NCBI RefSeq assembly: GCF_000696185.1
Contig: NZ_KK853997.1
Span: forward strand, 7,241,548 to 7,305,547
DNA: 64,000 nt
Direction of reading: 5' to 3'
Source: Kitasatospora cheerisanensis KCTC 2395
Lineage (GTDB): Bacteria > Actinomycetota > Actinomycetes > Streptomycetales > Streptomycetaceae
Each line of letters opens with the position of its first letter. The first letter of the stretch is position 1. Under the pieces are notes generated by a model. That model searched no databases. It worked only from the letters and a program-made list of their open reading frames with translations, and was not told the DNA's origin. Shown one piece after another: positions 53,038 to 61,768 of this stretch. The position numbers and the translations under genes were made by a program.

Positions 53038-53955
53038 GTGGCAGGTGGGTGGCGGCCGGTCCAGGCGCTGCGGCGGAGGCTGCTGCGGGAGATCAATTCC
53101 ACGGTGCACGGCGCCGAACTGCACCTGGAGCGCTACGACCGGCCGCCCGGGGACCCGGGGCTGTTCGGCGCGTCCAGCGTGGTGTGGCGGGTGCACGAGC
53201 ACCCGGCCGGGATGCTGGTCGGCGGGTTCGCCGCGCTGATGCTGCAGTCGCTGCACCCGGTGGCGATGCGCGCCGTCGCCGAGCACTCCGACTACCGCAC
53301 CGACCCGACGGGCCGCCTGCACCGCACCGCGCGCTTCGTGTCCACCACCACGCTCGGCTCGTCCGCCGCCGCCGAGGCCGCGATCGAGGGCGTGCGCCGC
53401 ATCCACCGTCACGTCCGTGGCTTCGACGCGGCCGGACGGCCGTACCGGGCGGACGAACCGGAACTGCTCTGCTGGGTGCACACGGCGGAGGTGTCCTGCT
53501 TCCTGATGGGACATCAGGTATTCGCCGGGAGCGGCCGGTTGAGCGAGGCGGAGTGCGACGCCTACCTGTCCGAGGTGGCGCTGATCGGCGAACTGCTCGG
53601 CGCGGACGGGGTCCCCGGCTCGCGGGCCGCGCTGGCCGGCTACCTGGCCCGGGTGCGGCGCGAACTGCGGGTCACCCCCGAGGCCCTGGAGGCCGTCGCG
53701 CTGCTGCGCGGCTTCGGGCGGACCGGGCGCGAGCGGCTCGCGGTGCGGGTGCTCACCAACGCGGCGGTCGGGCTGCTGCCCGGCTGGGCCCGCCGCGAGC
53801 TGGGCATCAGCCGGCCGTGGGCGGTCCGCCGGCTCTGGGACCGGCCGCTGGCCCGGGCCCTCGGCGCGGTGATGGTCTGGGCGTGCGGGCTGTCACCGAT
53901 CCGCGAGGCCGCCCACGCGAGGGCGGCGGCGCCCCGGATCCCGGTCACCGGCTGA
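53038..53955 (+). CDS. MpaB/DUF2236 family oxygenase-like protein
   Basis: This 305-residue protein matches the DUF2236 (mycophenolic acid biosynthesis protein B-like, latex-clearing-protein-like) family: SSVVWRVHEHPAGMLVGGFAALMLQSLHPVAM, ELLCWVHTAEVSCFLMGHQVF with conserved His, and a C-terminal RLWDRP. Family members are haem-dependent oxygenases; His in LHP and WVH are candidate ligands. The GTG at 53038 follows GGGAGGTG. It stands alone and its substrate is unknown. Confidence 0.83.
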   Translation: MAGGWRPVQALRRRLLREINSTVHGAELHLERYDRPPGDPGLFGASSVVWRVHEHPAGMLVGGFAALMLQSLHPVAMRAVAEHSDYRTDPTGRLHRTARFVSTTTLGSSAAAEAAIEGVRRIHRHVRGFDAAGRPYRADEPELLCWVHTAEVSCFLMGHQVFAGSGRLSEAECDAYLSEVALIGELLGADGVPGSRAALAGYLARVRRELRVTPEALEAVALLRGFGRTGRERLAVRVLTNAAVGLLPGWARRELGISRPWAVRRLWDRPLARALGAVMVWACGLSPIREAAHARAAAPRIPVTG

Positions 53956-54008
53956 CGGCCCGCGCCGCGCGGGGAAGGCGGAGCGCGGCAGCCGGAGGCG
54001 CAACGGGA

Positions 54009-54050
54009 AGCGGCCGCCGTCCGGGGCTGGGTCCGGATCGGGCGGCCGCT
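54009..54050. terminator. Candidate hairpin between convergent genes
   Basis: 10-bp arms AGCGGCCGCC/GGCGGCCGCT (54009-54018, 54041-54050) with a 22-base loop lie between the MpaB-like and bL37-like genes. Confidence 0.45.
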
Positions 54051-54101
54051 CCACCGTCGTCGGTGTTCGGGGTTCGGCGTTGCGGGAAACGCGGGCGGGC
54101 C

Positions 54102-54179
54102 TCAGTACTGGGGCCGACGGCCGTGGTTCGCCTTGCGCCTGGCGCGGGCCTTCTTCTTGCGGCGTCGCTTGGACGACAT
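54102..54179 (-). CDS. Ribosomal protein bL37-like peptide (25 residues)
   Basis: This 25-residue, highly basic peptide is MSSKRRRKKKARARRKANHG followed by RRPQY. It resembles the actinobacterial 50S protein bL37, which is similarly short, basic and ends in an ANHGxRP-type motif, and binds 23S rRNA. The ATG at 54179 follows a strong GAGAGGAG site. It is below normal gene-caller length limits. Identification rests on the ending and composition. Confidence 0.72.
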   Translation of the reverse strand: MSSKRRRKKKARARRKANHGRRPQY

Positions 54180-54370
54180 GGCCACACTCTCCTCTCGCGG
54201 CGGGGTGGACAACGACCCCCCGTCCACCGTGCGCCCGCCGCCCGGAAGTTGCCAGCCGGCCCCGGGGACGCGGCGTGCTCCCGCCGACACGCCCCGGAAT
54301 GGCCGGGTGCCGCAGCGGGCAGGGACGCACCATGGAGACAGGGGGGTCGAACAGAGCCGCGGGAGGCGAG

Positions 54371-54556
54371 ATGTCGCACCACACGCACGGAGACCACGAC
54401 GCACCGGCCGACGAGTGGCCGCCCACCGAGACCCCGGAAGCCCGGATGACCGCCGAGGGATCGCCGCCGCCCCCGGACGAGTCGGAGAAGACCGCGGAGG
54501 ACGGCCCCGAGTTCGCCGTCCCGGCCTCCTCGCCGCCGGAGCCCGAGGAGGACTGA
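54371..54556 (+). CDS. Small acidic hypothetical protein
   Basis: This 61-residue protein is rich in Glu, Asp and Pro with a His-rich start (MSHHTHGDHD). The ATG has a GGGAGG site. It appears disordered, with no hydrophobic core. It sits divergently from the bL37-like gene. No function can be suggested. GACCGCGGCACCGGCGG-type repeats follow it. Confidence 0.5.
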   Translation: MSHHTHGDHDAPADEWPPTETPEARMTAEGSPPPPDESEKTAEDGPEFAVPASSPPEPEED

Positions 54557-54743
54557 CCGCGGCGGCCGCGGCACCGGCGGTGACCGCGGCACCGGCGGCG
54601 GCCGCAGCGCGGGCGGTGACCGCGCGATGGTCGGAGGCGCCGCAGGAGGCGGCGCGCAGGGCGGTTCGGACGGCGGATCGGGGTTACACGGACGGCACAC
54701 CCGTTCGTCCGTTGATCCGATCGTCCGACCCTAGGAGCATCCG

Positions 54744-55037
54744 ATGACCGTGATCTCCCGCCTGCCCGGAGCCGTCGAGGAGGAGTGGGACTGGCAGCTG
54801 CAGGGCGCCTGCCGAGCCGCCGACTCCCGGCTGTTCTTCCACCCGTCCGGCGAACGCGGACAGGCCCACGACGACCGCGACCGCGCCGCCAAGGCGGTCT
54901 GCGCCCGCTGCCCCGTCCGGGAACGCTGCCTGCGGCACGCCCTGGCCACCCGGGAGCGCTACGGGGTCTGGGGCGGCCGCACCGAGGAGGAACGGCAGCT
55001 CATGCTGCGCCGCCGGCGGCGCAATCGCAGCAGGTGA
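54744..55037 (+). CDS. WhiB-like (Wbl) iron-sulfur regulator
   Basis: This 97-residue protein has the four Wbl cysteines (Cys23, Cys53, Cys56, Cys62; C-x29-C-x2-C-x5-C), the G-V-W-G-G turn (74-78) and a basic C-terminal DNA-binding tail (RRRRRNRSR). Wbl proteins hold a 4Fe-4S cluster that senses NO or O2 and bind sigma factor region 4. The short form is most like WblE/WhiB1. The ATG follows TAGGAGC. A strong terminator follows at 55065-55097. Confidence 0.93.
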   Translation: MTVISRLPGAVEEEWDWQLQGACRAADSRLFFHPSGERGQAHDDRDRAAKAVCARCPVRERCLRHALATRERYGVWGGRTEEERQLMLRRRRRNRSR

Positions 55038-55064
55038 GTCCGCGCACCGGAGCCGGACAGCCGA

Positions 55065-55097
55065 GAAGGCGGCCCCCGAGGATCGGGGGCCGCCTTC
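55065..55097. terminator. Strong bidirectional terminator
   Basis: Perfect 15-bp arms (55065-55079, 55083-55097) with a 3-base loop lie between the convergent Wbl and ATPase genes. A CTTCGTGGTGCGGTGC segment next to it is repeated 34 bases on. Confidence 0.82.
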
Positions 55098-55158
55098 GTG
55101 GTGCGGTGCAGGGGCGAGGCCGGTGGGCCTTCGTGGTGCGGTGCCGGCGCGGGGCGGC

Positions 55159-55625
55159 TCAGGCGAGCAGGCGGCCGGCGTCGATCTCCGCCCAGATGGA
55201 CTTGCCCTGGGAGTGCAGGTCGGAGCCCCAGCGGTCGGCGGTGTGCTGCACGATGTACAGGCCGTGGCCGCCGGGCAGGCCGGGACGGTGCGGGGTGCGC
55301 AGCGTGGGCAGTACGGAGGAGGCGTCGGAGACCTCGATCCGCAGCCGGGCGGGGGTGGCGTCCAGCACGAGTTCGAGCGGGCCGCCGGCGTGCAGCATGG
55401 CGTTGCCGACGAGTTCGGCGACCAGCAGCACGACGTCCTCGCCGAGGTCGGCGTCCGGCGGGGTGGACCAGGACCAGTCGCGGAGCGCCTCGGTGGTGAA
55501 GGCGCGGGCGCGGGCCACCGGGCGGGGGACGCCCGCCAGCCGCAGCCGGCGGCGCTGGCCGCCGGGGGCAGGACCGCGCCGGTGTCCGGGCGGTCGCCGT
55601 CCAGGGTTCCCCGGCTGGGCGTCAC
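55159..55625 (-). CDS. RsbW-like HATPase anti-sigma kinase, N-terminal frame change
   Basis: The protein of about 155 residues has a GHKL ATPase fold: ALRDWSW, VVLLVAELVGNAMLHAGGPLEL (N box), LRIEVSDAS (G1) and GGHGLYIVQHTADRWGSD (G2). Streptomyces has many such single-domain kinases acting on sigma or STAS partners. The GTG at 55625 with a GAAGGGAA site is in one frame and the domain in another; one base is probably missing near 55530. It lies downstream of the STAS gene and sigma factor in the same direction. Confidence 0.8.
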
Positions 55626-55725
55626 GGGCGGGTTCCCTTCGGTCTCGGCGGCAGGCTCAGGGGTCGGTTTCCCGACCGGGGCCGGATTATGCCTGGTGCG
55701 GCGGACGGCACGCGGCGGGCGGGCC

Positions 55726-56094
55726 TCACCGGTCGGCGGGGAGGGCCGCATCCACGGTGTCGTGGATGGTGAAGACGGCCTTCGCGCCGGTCAGTTCGAG
55801 CAAGTGCCGGACCGGTCCGGAGAGCGCCGCGAGGTGGAACGGCAGGTCGGCCTCGGCGGCGGCCATCCGGGTCTGGAGCAGCAGGTTCAGACCGGAGGAG
55901 TCGCAGAAGTCGACGCGGCCCAGGTCGACGACCAGGGCCGGGGGGCGCTGGGCCAGCAGGTGGTCCAACGCCTCGCGGGCGGGCTCCAGGGTCTCGATGT
56001 CGAGATCGCCCGACAGCGTGCACACCGCCGCGTTCGACGGCGTGCGCCGGACCTCCACCGCCAGGGGCGCCACGGGCATGTTCTCGGCTGGCAT
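55726..56094 (-). CDS. STAS-domain anti-sigma factor antagonist (RsbV-like)
   Basis: This 122-residue protein is a STAS domain with VCTLSGDLDIETLEPAREAL and the phosphorylation segment VDFCDSSGLNLLL (Asp65, Ser66). When unphosphorylated it would bind the HATPase anti-sigma factor and free SigB. SpoIIE phosphatases such as those at 25.6-29.9 kb could dephosphorylate Ser66. The start may be 56094 or the internal ATG at 56079. It lies between sigma factor and kinase genes, with a hairpin between it and the sigma gene. Confidence 0.87.
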   Translation of the reverse strand: MPAENMPVAPLAVEVRRTPSNAAVCTLSGDLDIETLEPAREALDHLLAQRPPALVVDLGRVDFCDSSGLNLLLQTRMAAAEADLPFHLAALSGPVRHLLELTGAKAVFTIHDTVDAALPADR

Positions 56095-56156
56095 CCTCGT
56101 CCTGTTCCCTCGACCGATCTGGTTCGACCTTACGCACACCGGGGTGCGGCGGTCGA

Positions 56157-56212
56157 CACGGGGTGCCCGGTGCGGTGGGGTCGGACGGCCGAAGGCCACC
56201 GGGCACCCCGTG
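56157..56212 (-). terminator. Hairpin after the sigma factor gene
   Basis: 16-bp perfect arms (56157-56172, 56197-56212) with a 24-base loop lie 12 bases past the sigma factor stop. Confidence 0.6.
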
Positions 56213-56224
56213 GTTGACGTCCCG

Positions 56225-57154
56225 TCAGGTCGCGTCGGCGGCCAGGCCGGTGCGCAGCTTGGCCAGCGTGCGGGACAGCAGCCGCGAGACGTGCATCTGG
56301 GACAGGCCCAGGCGCGCGCCGATCTGGGACTGGGTGAGGTCCTCGGTGAAGCGCATCGAGAGGATCAGCCGTTCCCGTTCGGGCAGTCGGGCGATCAGCG
56401 GCTTCAGCGCGACCAGGTTCTCCACCAGCCCGTAGCCGCCGTCGACGTGACCGAGCCGTTCGGCGGGCTGCTGCCCGTCGCCCTCGCCCGGGGAGGTCAG
56501 GTCGAGGGAGCCGGCGGTGTGCGCGTTGGCGGCGGCCAGGCCCTCGATCACCTCCTCCTCGGGCAGGGACAGGTACTCGGCGAGGTCGGTGACGGTCGGC
56601 TCGTGGTCCAGCGTCTGGGCGAGCGCGTCCTGCGCCTTGGCGAGGTCCAGGCGCAGCTCCTGGAGCCGGCGCGGCACGTGCACGGACCAGGTGGTGTCGC
56701 GGAAGTGGCGCCGTATCTCGCCGACGATGGTGGGTACGGCGTAGGTGGTGAACTCCACCCCGAGGTCCGGGTCGAACCGGTCGATGGCCTTGATCAGGCC
56801 GACCGAGCCGACCTGGAGGAGGTCCTCGTACGGCTCCTTGGTGTGGCCGAAGCGGCGGATGGCGAACTTGACCAGGGTCAGGTTCAGCTCGATCAGCGTG
56901 CTGCGGACGTACGAGAACTCCCGGGTTCCCTCCTCCAGTCCGGCCAGGCGGCGGAGCAGCACGCGGCTGAGTTCGCGGGCGTCGGCGGGCGTGGCGTTGG
57001 CAGGGTCCGCAAGGGCGTCGAGCGCGGACCCGGAGGCCGTGTCGATGCCGAGACGACCGAGGAAGTGGTCCTCGGTCGGCGAGGGCGATCCGATCTGGTC
57101 GGAGCTCGCCCCGGCGGGTGCGGACAGGAGAAGTTCATCAGTGGGCACGGGCAT
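56225..57154 (-). CDS. SigB/SigF/SigG-family RNA polymerase sigma factor
   Basis: This 309-residue group 3 sigma factor has region 2 (EPYEDLLQVGSVGLIKAIDRFDP, FTTYAVPTIVGEIRRHFRD), region 3 (VHVPRRLQELRLDLAKAQD) and region 4 (LPERERLILSMRFTEDLTQSQIGARLGLSQMHVSRLLSR). The N-terminal 50 residues are extra to the core. It directs stress and differentiation genes and is normally held by an RsbW-type partner. A GCAT-N15-GGGTAC site 39 bases upstream suggests autoregulation. Confidence 0.93.
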   Translation of the reverse strand: MPVPTDELLLSAPAGASSDQIGSPSPTEDHFLGRLGIDTASGSALDALADPANATPADARELSRVLLRRLAGLEEGTREFSYVRSTLIELNLTLVKFAIRRFGHTKEPYEDLLQVGSVGLIKAIDRFDPDLGVEFTTYAVPTIVGEIRRHFRDTTWSVHVPRRLQELRLDLAKAQDALAQTLDHEPTVTDLAEYLSLPEEEVIEGLAAANAHTAGSLDLTSPGEGDGQQPAERLGHVDGGYGLVENLVALKPLIARLPERERLILSMRFTEDLTQSQIGARLGLSQMHVSRLLSRTLAKLRTGLAADAT

Positions 57155-57192
57155 GCCTTTCCTTTCCTCGTCTCCGGCCGGTCCGTCCCCGG

Positions 57193-57217
57193 GTACCCGG
57201 TCGTCCGGGACTCATGC
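57193..57217 (-). promoter_or_regulatory. Candidate SigB-type promoter of the sigma gene
   Basis: Read leftward, GCAT (57217-57214), a 15-base spacer and GGGTAC (57198-57193) match the Streptomyces SigB pattern GNNT-N14-16-GGGTAC/T. Confidence 0.45.
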
Positions 57218-57370
57218 CGGGCAAACGAGTGAAGTTCATGTGAAGAAGGTCACGTCGGCCGTTCCGGGGAGACGGACGGGTTTCCCGTGCATGCCCGCGT
57301 GCGGACGGGGCAAGCGGGGCCCGGACGCGGACCGCAGTCGGGCGGCCGCACCCGGTGAGGAGGGAACGCC

Positions 57371-57745
57371 ATGGGCCGGATCGAGGAATCCGTGGAGATC
57401 GACGCCCCGATCGAGGTCGTCTACCGGGCGTGGACGGAACGGGAGTCGCTGCCCGCCTGCATGCGCGGCGGGGCGGATCGCGGGGCCGCCGCCACCGAGG
57501 TGGTGGCGCTGGACCGGATCGCCTGGACCGGCGGTGCGGACGGGCAGTCCGGGGTGGTCACGTTCCACCGTACCGGTGAGGCCGGCGAGCTCGGCACCCG
57601 GGTGATGCTTCAGCTGGACACCGAGCCGCACGGCCTGTGGGACCACCTGGTGGAGGGGCTCGGCTTCACCGACCGGCACGTCATCGACGAGCTCGCCGCG
57701 TTCAAGGCGTACGTCGAGGAGAACCGGCCGGGACTGGCCGCCTGA
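57371..57745 (+). CDS. SRPBCC-family (polyketide cyclase/CoxG-like) protein
   Basis: This 124-residue protein begins RIEESVEIDAPIEVVYRAWTE, the usual SRPBCC opening, and ends with a long amphipathic helix (HVIDELAAFKAYVEENR). The fold binds small hydrophobic ligands. The ATG follows GGTGAGGAGGG. Such short proteins often belong to SigB-type stress regulons; here it sits divergent from the sigma factor gene. No enzyme activity can be assigned. Confidence 0.82.
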   Translation: MGRIEESVEIDAPIEVVYRAWTERESLPACMRGGADRGAAATEVVALDRIAWTGGADGQSGVVTFHRTGEAGELGTRVMLQLDTEPHGLWDHLVEGLGFTDRHVIDELAAFKAYVEENRPGLAA

Positions 57746-57760
57746 GGCCGCGCGGCGCGG

Positions 57761-58117
57761 TCAGCGGCGGGCGAGCCGCCGTTCGCCGCTCGCGCCGGCG
57801 ACGTACTCGAGCTGGTAGTGCGCGAACACCTCGGGCTCCTGCTCGGCGGGCAGCACGCCGTCGGTGTCGATGGACGGCGCGTTCTTCACCTCGCCGCGCC
57901 CGAACGGCACCCGCAGGTAGGCCGGGCCGACCACGGCGTCGGTGATCGGCACGAACACCAGGCGGTGCCGGCCGAGCATGCCGACCGTGACGGTGGCGAA
58001 GAACGGCTGGTCGGTGGCGGTGTCGACGTAGATGTTCTCCAGCGAGCCGATCTTCTTGGCGTCCTGGTCGACCACGTCCTGGCCGCGCCACTCGCGGATG
58101 TCGGCGATCTCGATCAT
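57761..58117 (-). CDS. PRC-barrel domain protein
   Basis: This 118-residue protein has a PRC-barrel fold (IREWRGQDVVDQDAKKIGSLENIYVDTATDQPFFATV) and a conserved C-terminal strand set (RHRLVFVPITDAVVGPAYLRVPFGRGEVKNAP). Related proteins in Streptomyces are stress-induced and of unknown role. The ATG at 58117 follows GGAGGCC; an upstream ATG at 58165 lacks support. It lies 44 bases downstream of the MarR stop, possibly in the same transcript. Confidence 0.86.
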   Translation of the reverse strand: MIEIADIREWRGQDVVDQDAKKIGSLENIYVDTATDQPFFATVTVGMLGRHRLVFVPITDAVVGPAYLRVPFGRGEVKNAPSIDTDGVLPAEQEPEVFAHYQLEYVAGASGERRLARR

Positions 58118-58161
58118 GGACGGCCTCCGGGGGCTGGGCGGGACTGCTGTCCCGTCCATGG

Positions 58162-58617
58162 TCACCGACGGTCGCCGGGCCCGCCCGTCCGCGGCGCGCC
58201 GTCCTGCGGGAGCAGTAGTTGGGCCAGTTCGTCGAGGAGCTCGGTGACCCGGCGGGCCTGCGCCGGGTCGGGGACGGCCGCCGCGATGACGGGCTCGGCG
58301 GGACGGGCGACCCGGGCGCGGATGTAGCCGCGGGCCACCTCGGAGGCGCGCAGCAGGGTGCGGCGGCCGTCCGCCGGGTCGGGGGCGGCGTCCAGCAGGC
58401 CTCGCTCGCGCAGGCGGGCGACCGAGGTGGAGACGTGGCTCTGGGCGAAGCCGGTGCGGGCGCGGATGTCCTGCACCGAGGTGTCCGGGTGCCGGTACAC
58501 GTCGGAGATCACCGCGATCTCGCCGGGGGAGAGGGTCGCCGAGGCGTGGTCGGTGACCATCTCCCGGCCGAGCTCCGTCAGTCGCTTGCCGAGCCGCAGC
58601 AGCCGTACGCCGTCCAT
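58162..58617 (-). CDS. MarR-family transcriptional regulator
   Basis: This protein of about 151 residues has a winged helix: SPGEIAVISDVYRHPDTSVQDIRARTGFAQSHVSTSVARLRERG and wing PDPADGRRTLLRA. I prefer the ATG at 58617; an upstream ATG at 58683 would overlap the divergent gene. A strong palindrome lies in the 64-base divergent gap, so it likely represses itself and the methyltransferase gene. Confidence 0.87.
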   Translation of the reverse strand: MDGVRLLRLGKRLTELGREMVTDHASATLSPGEIAVISDVYRHPDTSVQDIRARTGFAQSHVSTSVARLRERGLLDAAPDPADGRRTLLRASEVARGYIRARVARPAEPVIAAAVPDPAQARRVTELLDELAQLLLPQDGAPRTGGPGDRR

Positions 58618-58637
58618 CCCGGAAGGGTACCCGAAGA

Positions 58638-58662
58638 ATGCATCTTCACAGATGCATCTGTG
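58638..58662. promoter_or_regulatory. Nested palindromic MarR operator
   Basis: ATGCATCT-TCAC-AGATGCAT (58638-58657) overlaps the perfect 16-bp palindrome CACAGATGCATCTGTG (58647-58662). Both lie in the 64-base gap between divergent MarR and methyltransferase genes, in an AT-richer stretch. Confidence 0.78.
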
Positions 58663-58681
58663 GCGATGTAGTTTTTCCGGC

Positions 58682-59524
58682 ATGACGAACCGACAGCCGG
58701 CCGGCCCGGCCGAGCCCGCCGCCGAGCGGCTGAGCCCCGTGTCCCGCACCGCCCTCGCCGTGGCGCGGGTCCGCGCCTACGAGAGCGCCCAGCCCGAACC
58801 GCTGTTCACCGACCCCTACGCGCTCGCCTTCGTCACCGCCGCCGGGGCCCCGCCCCGCCCCGAGGACGCCCGGCCCGGCCCGTTCGCCCGCCGCCTGCTG
58901 ACGCACGGCATCCTGCGCACCCGCCACTACGACGACCGGCTGCTCGCCGCCGGGGCCCGCCAGGTCGTCGTGCTCGCCGCCGGGCTCGACACCCGCGCCC
59001 ACCGGCTGCCCTGGCCCGACGGCACCCGGCTGTTCGAACTCGACCTGCCGCCCGTCCTCGCCTTCAAGGACGAGGTCCTCGCCGCCCACGGCGCCCGGCC
59101 GCGCTGCGCCCGGACCGTCCTGCCCGCCGACCTCACCGACCCCGGCTGGCCCGACCGGCTCCGGGCCGCCGGCTTCGACCCCGCGCAGCCCACCGCCTGG
59201 CTCGCCGAGGGACTGCTGGTCTACCTCGACGCCGAGCAGGCCGCCCGACTGCTCACCACCGTCGGCGAACTGTCCGCCCCCGGCAGCCGCCTGCTGGTCG
59301 AGCAGGGCCGCGACGTCACCCGCACCCCCGCCGAGGAGGGCCTCACCGAGATGACCTCGCTGTGGCGCGGCGGCCTCGGCCCCGGCACCGCCGACTGGCT
59401 CGACGCCCACGGCTGGACCACCCGCTTCACCTCCCTCGGCGAGGTCGCCGCCGCCCACGGCCGCCCCCTGCCCGCCGAGGCCGGGGCCACCACCAGCGGA
59501 TTCCTCGAAGCCGTCCACAGCTGA
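58682..59524 (+). CDS. SAM-dependent methyltransferase (TIGR00027/LCMT-like)
   Basis: This 280-residue protein has the leucine-carboxyl-methyltransferase-like pattern of actinobacteria: LSPVSRTALAVARVRAYES, LFTDPYALAF, ILRTRHYDD, VVVLAAGLDTRAHRLPWP (SAM site), LFELDLPPVLAFK and WLAEGLLVYLDAE. The start at 58682 has no clear ribosome site, so it may be leaderless. Homologues methylate unknown acids or lipids. It faces a MarR repressor across a clear operator, which suggests induction by a small molecule. Confidence 0.88.
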   Translation: MTNRQPAGPAEPAAERLSPVSRTALAVARVRAYESAQPEPLFTDPYALAFVTAAGAPPRPEDARPGPFARRLLTHGILRTRHYDDRLLAAGARQVVVLAAGLDTRAHRLPWPDGTRLFELDLPPVLAFKDEVLAAHGARPRCARTVLPADLTDPGWPDRLRAAGFDPAQPTAWLAEGLLVYLDAEQAARLLTTVGELSAPGSRLLVEQGRDVTRTPAEEGLTEMTSLWRGGLGPGTADWLDAHGWTTRFTSLGEVAAAHGRPLPAEAGATTSGFLEAVHS

Positions 59525-59537
59525 CCGCCAACGCCCG

Positions 59538-59587
59538 GACGGCGTTCGCCGGTTCACCCCCGGTGGGGTGAACCGGCGAACGCCGTC
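59538..59587. terminator. Very strong bidirectional terminator
   Basis: Perfect 23-bp arms (59538-59560, 59565-59587) with a CGGT loop lie between the convergent methyltransferase and cellulase genes. Confidence 0.85.
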
Positions 59588-59603
59588 GAGGAGTTGCGGT
59601 GCC

Positions 59604-61447
59604 TCAGGAGGTCGCGGTGCAGACCGGCGTCACCGTCGCCACCGCCGAGGAGTCGGTCCGGGTCGCCTGCACGCCGAAGCTGGTCGACGCGGACGGGGCC
59701 AGCGCCCCGTTGTAGGCGAGGCTGGTCGCCGTCACGTTCTGCCCGCTGCGGGCCACGTCCGCGCTCCAACTCCCGCTGATCTGAAGGCCGGTGGGCCAGG
59801 TCCAGGCCACCTGCCAGCCCTTGACGGCGGCGGTGCCGTTGTTGGTGACCGTCACCGTCGCGGTCAGGCCGCCGCCCCAGTCGTTCAGGCTGACCGTCGC
59901 CGCGCACCCGGTGCTGGTGCCGCCGCCCGCCGAGGTGGTCGCCGTGACCGCCGCCGACGCCGCCGACACGTTGCCCGCCGCGTCCTTCGCCCGGACGGTG
60001 TAGCTGTACGCCGTCGCCGCGCTCAACCCGCTGTCGGTGTACGAGGTTCCGGTCACCGACGCCACCTTCGTGCCGGCCCGGTACACGTCGTAGCCCGTCA
60101 CCGCGGTGTTGTCGGTGGACGCCGTCCAGGACAGCGACACGCTGCTCGCCGTGCTGCCCGTCACCGTCAGCCCGGCCGGCACCGACGGGCCTGGGTGTCA
60201 CCCGTCCCGCCGCCCGAACCGCCGGTGAAACCGGGGGACTTGACCGACGCCAGGTAGCCGTCCTTCACCGTGTTCACGGTGGTCCAGTCGTCGTTCAGGA
60301 TGCCGCCGGTGTCACCCGAGTTCGGGTTCCACGACCAGAACGTCCACTGGAACGAGTCCGCGCCCGCCGTCGCCGTCGGCCGCATGTACTGCACCAGGGC
60401 CTTCAGCCACTGCTGGTCGACGGTGGACTGCAGAGTGGTGCCGAACTCGCCCACCCACACCGGCGCGATGTTCTGGTTGAACAGGTAGCCCCAGTTCTTG
60501 TCCCAGACGCCCGGCATGTTCGCCGGGAAGCTCGGGTCGGAGAACCACGGCTGCTGCGCCACGCTGGTCGCGTAGTCGTGCGCCGAGTACACCACCCGGT
60601 TGGCGACGCTCAGTTGGACCGGGTACTGGCCCGCGCCCTGCAGGTTGCCGCCCCACCAGGTGGAGGAGCCGTTGAAGGTCTGCACGCCCTCCACGAAGAT
60701 CAGCAGCTTCGAGTTGGCCGACAGGACCGCCTCGCCGCCGCGCTGCGCCGCCAGCCGCCAGTCGGTGGCCTGGTCGCCGCAGCCCCAACAGGCCGGGTCG
60801 TGCGGCTCGTTGTGCAGGTCGATGCCGACCACCGCCGAGTTGCCCGCGTACCGGGCCGCGATCGACTTCAGGTTCGCCAGCCAGGTCGACTCCGGCACCG
60901 AGGAGGTGTACCAGAGCGCCGACTGCCCCGCGGAGTCCGGGCGGTGACGGTCCAGGATCACCTTCATGCCCACGCTGCCCGCGTAGTTGACCAGCTTGTC
61001 CATCACGCCGAGCGAGTTCAGGCCGACCAGGTCGGCGTTCATCCCGCCGGAGGTGTTCAGGCTGGTCGGGGTGGTGCCCTTGAAGATGTCGTCGCTGTAC
61101 GGCAGCCGGATGGTGTTGTAGCCCAGCGACTTCATCTGGTCGATCATCGACTTGTAGTCGCGGCTCCACAGGCCGTGCGGCACGTAGTTGGACGTCTCGA
61201 AGCCGAACCAGTTGATGCCGGCGATCCGGACCGGCGTCCCGGCCTCGTCCAGGATCTGCCGGCCGCTGGTGTGCCAGAAACCGGCGCCGGCCGAGGCTGT
61301 CGCGGCAGCCGGTCCGCCGGTGGCGGTCAGCGCGGCGTGCGCCGTCGGGACCGCCGGGGCGGCGAGGGTGGCGGCCAGCAGCGCGGCCAGCGCCGCGGCC
61401 GGGGCCGCCAGCCGGCGCGACAGTCGCCGGTGCAACGGGAGTCGCAT
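59604..61447 (-). CDS. Secreted GH5 endoglucanase with Fn3 and CBM2, frameshift in linker
   Basis: The catalytic frame (61447-60167) has a signal peptide (cleavage after AHA, about residue 38) and a GH5 domain with INWFGFETSNYVPHGLW, HNEPHDPACWGC (acid/base Glu) and VWVGEFGTTLQ (nucleophile Glu). It ends in a Gly/Ser linker. One missing base near 60185 leads to the second frame: a fibronectin-III domain (VSLSWTASTDNTAVTGYDVYRAG) and a CBM2 cellulose-binding module (CAATVSLNDWGGGLTATVTV to VTPVC). Together they form a cellulase of about 613 residues. CebR boxes upstream support control by cellobiose. Confidence 0.88.
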
Positions 61448-61530
61448 GGTCTCGTTCCTCTCTGGACGCGGGTGGGGGCGTCCGGTGGGGGTGGTACGAG
61501 CGGGCGGTGCGGGGAGAAGAGGGAGATTAG

Positions 61531-61618
61531 GGGGAGCGCTCCCACAAGTGCCCGGGTGGGTACGGGATATGAGGCCAGATGGGCGAGGTGTGTGTCAATA
61601 GCCTTGGGAGCGCTCCCA
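61531..61618. promoter_or_regulatory. Two CebR-type operators
   Basis: TGGGAGCGCTCCCA is perfect at 61605-61618 and has one mismatch at 61531-61544. This is the established CebR box that represses cellulose/cello-oligosaccharide genes in Streptomyces. Both lie in the 321-base divergent gap (61448-61768) before the cellulase and the PfkB kinase. No other gene is seen there. Confidence 0.88.
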
Positions 61619-61768
61619 TTTGGGCGAGGATTCGGGCGGCGTGCGGCTGAAAGGTACATCGCCGGGCGGCGACACCCCGGGGGCCGGGCGCGTTGACGCG
61701 GGGCGGGTGGCGGTGATGGAGTCCGGACCGGTCGGGTGTGCGTTCGCGCTGATGGGAGGCGGGTTTCG

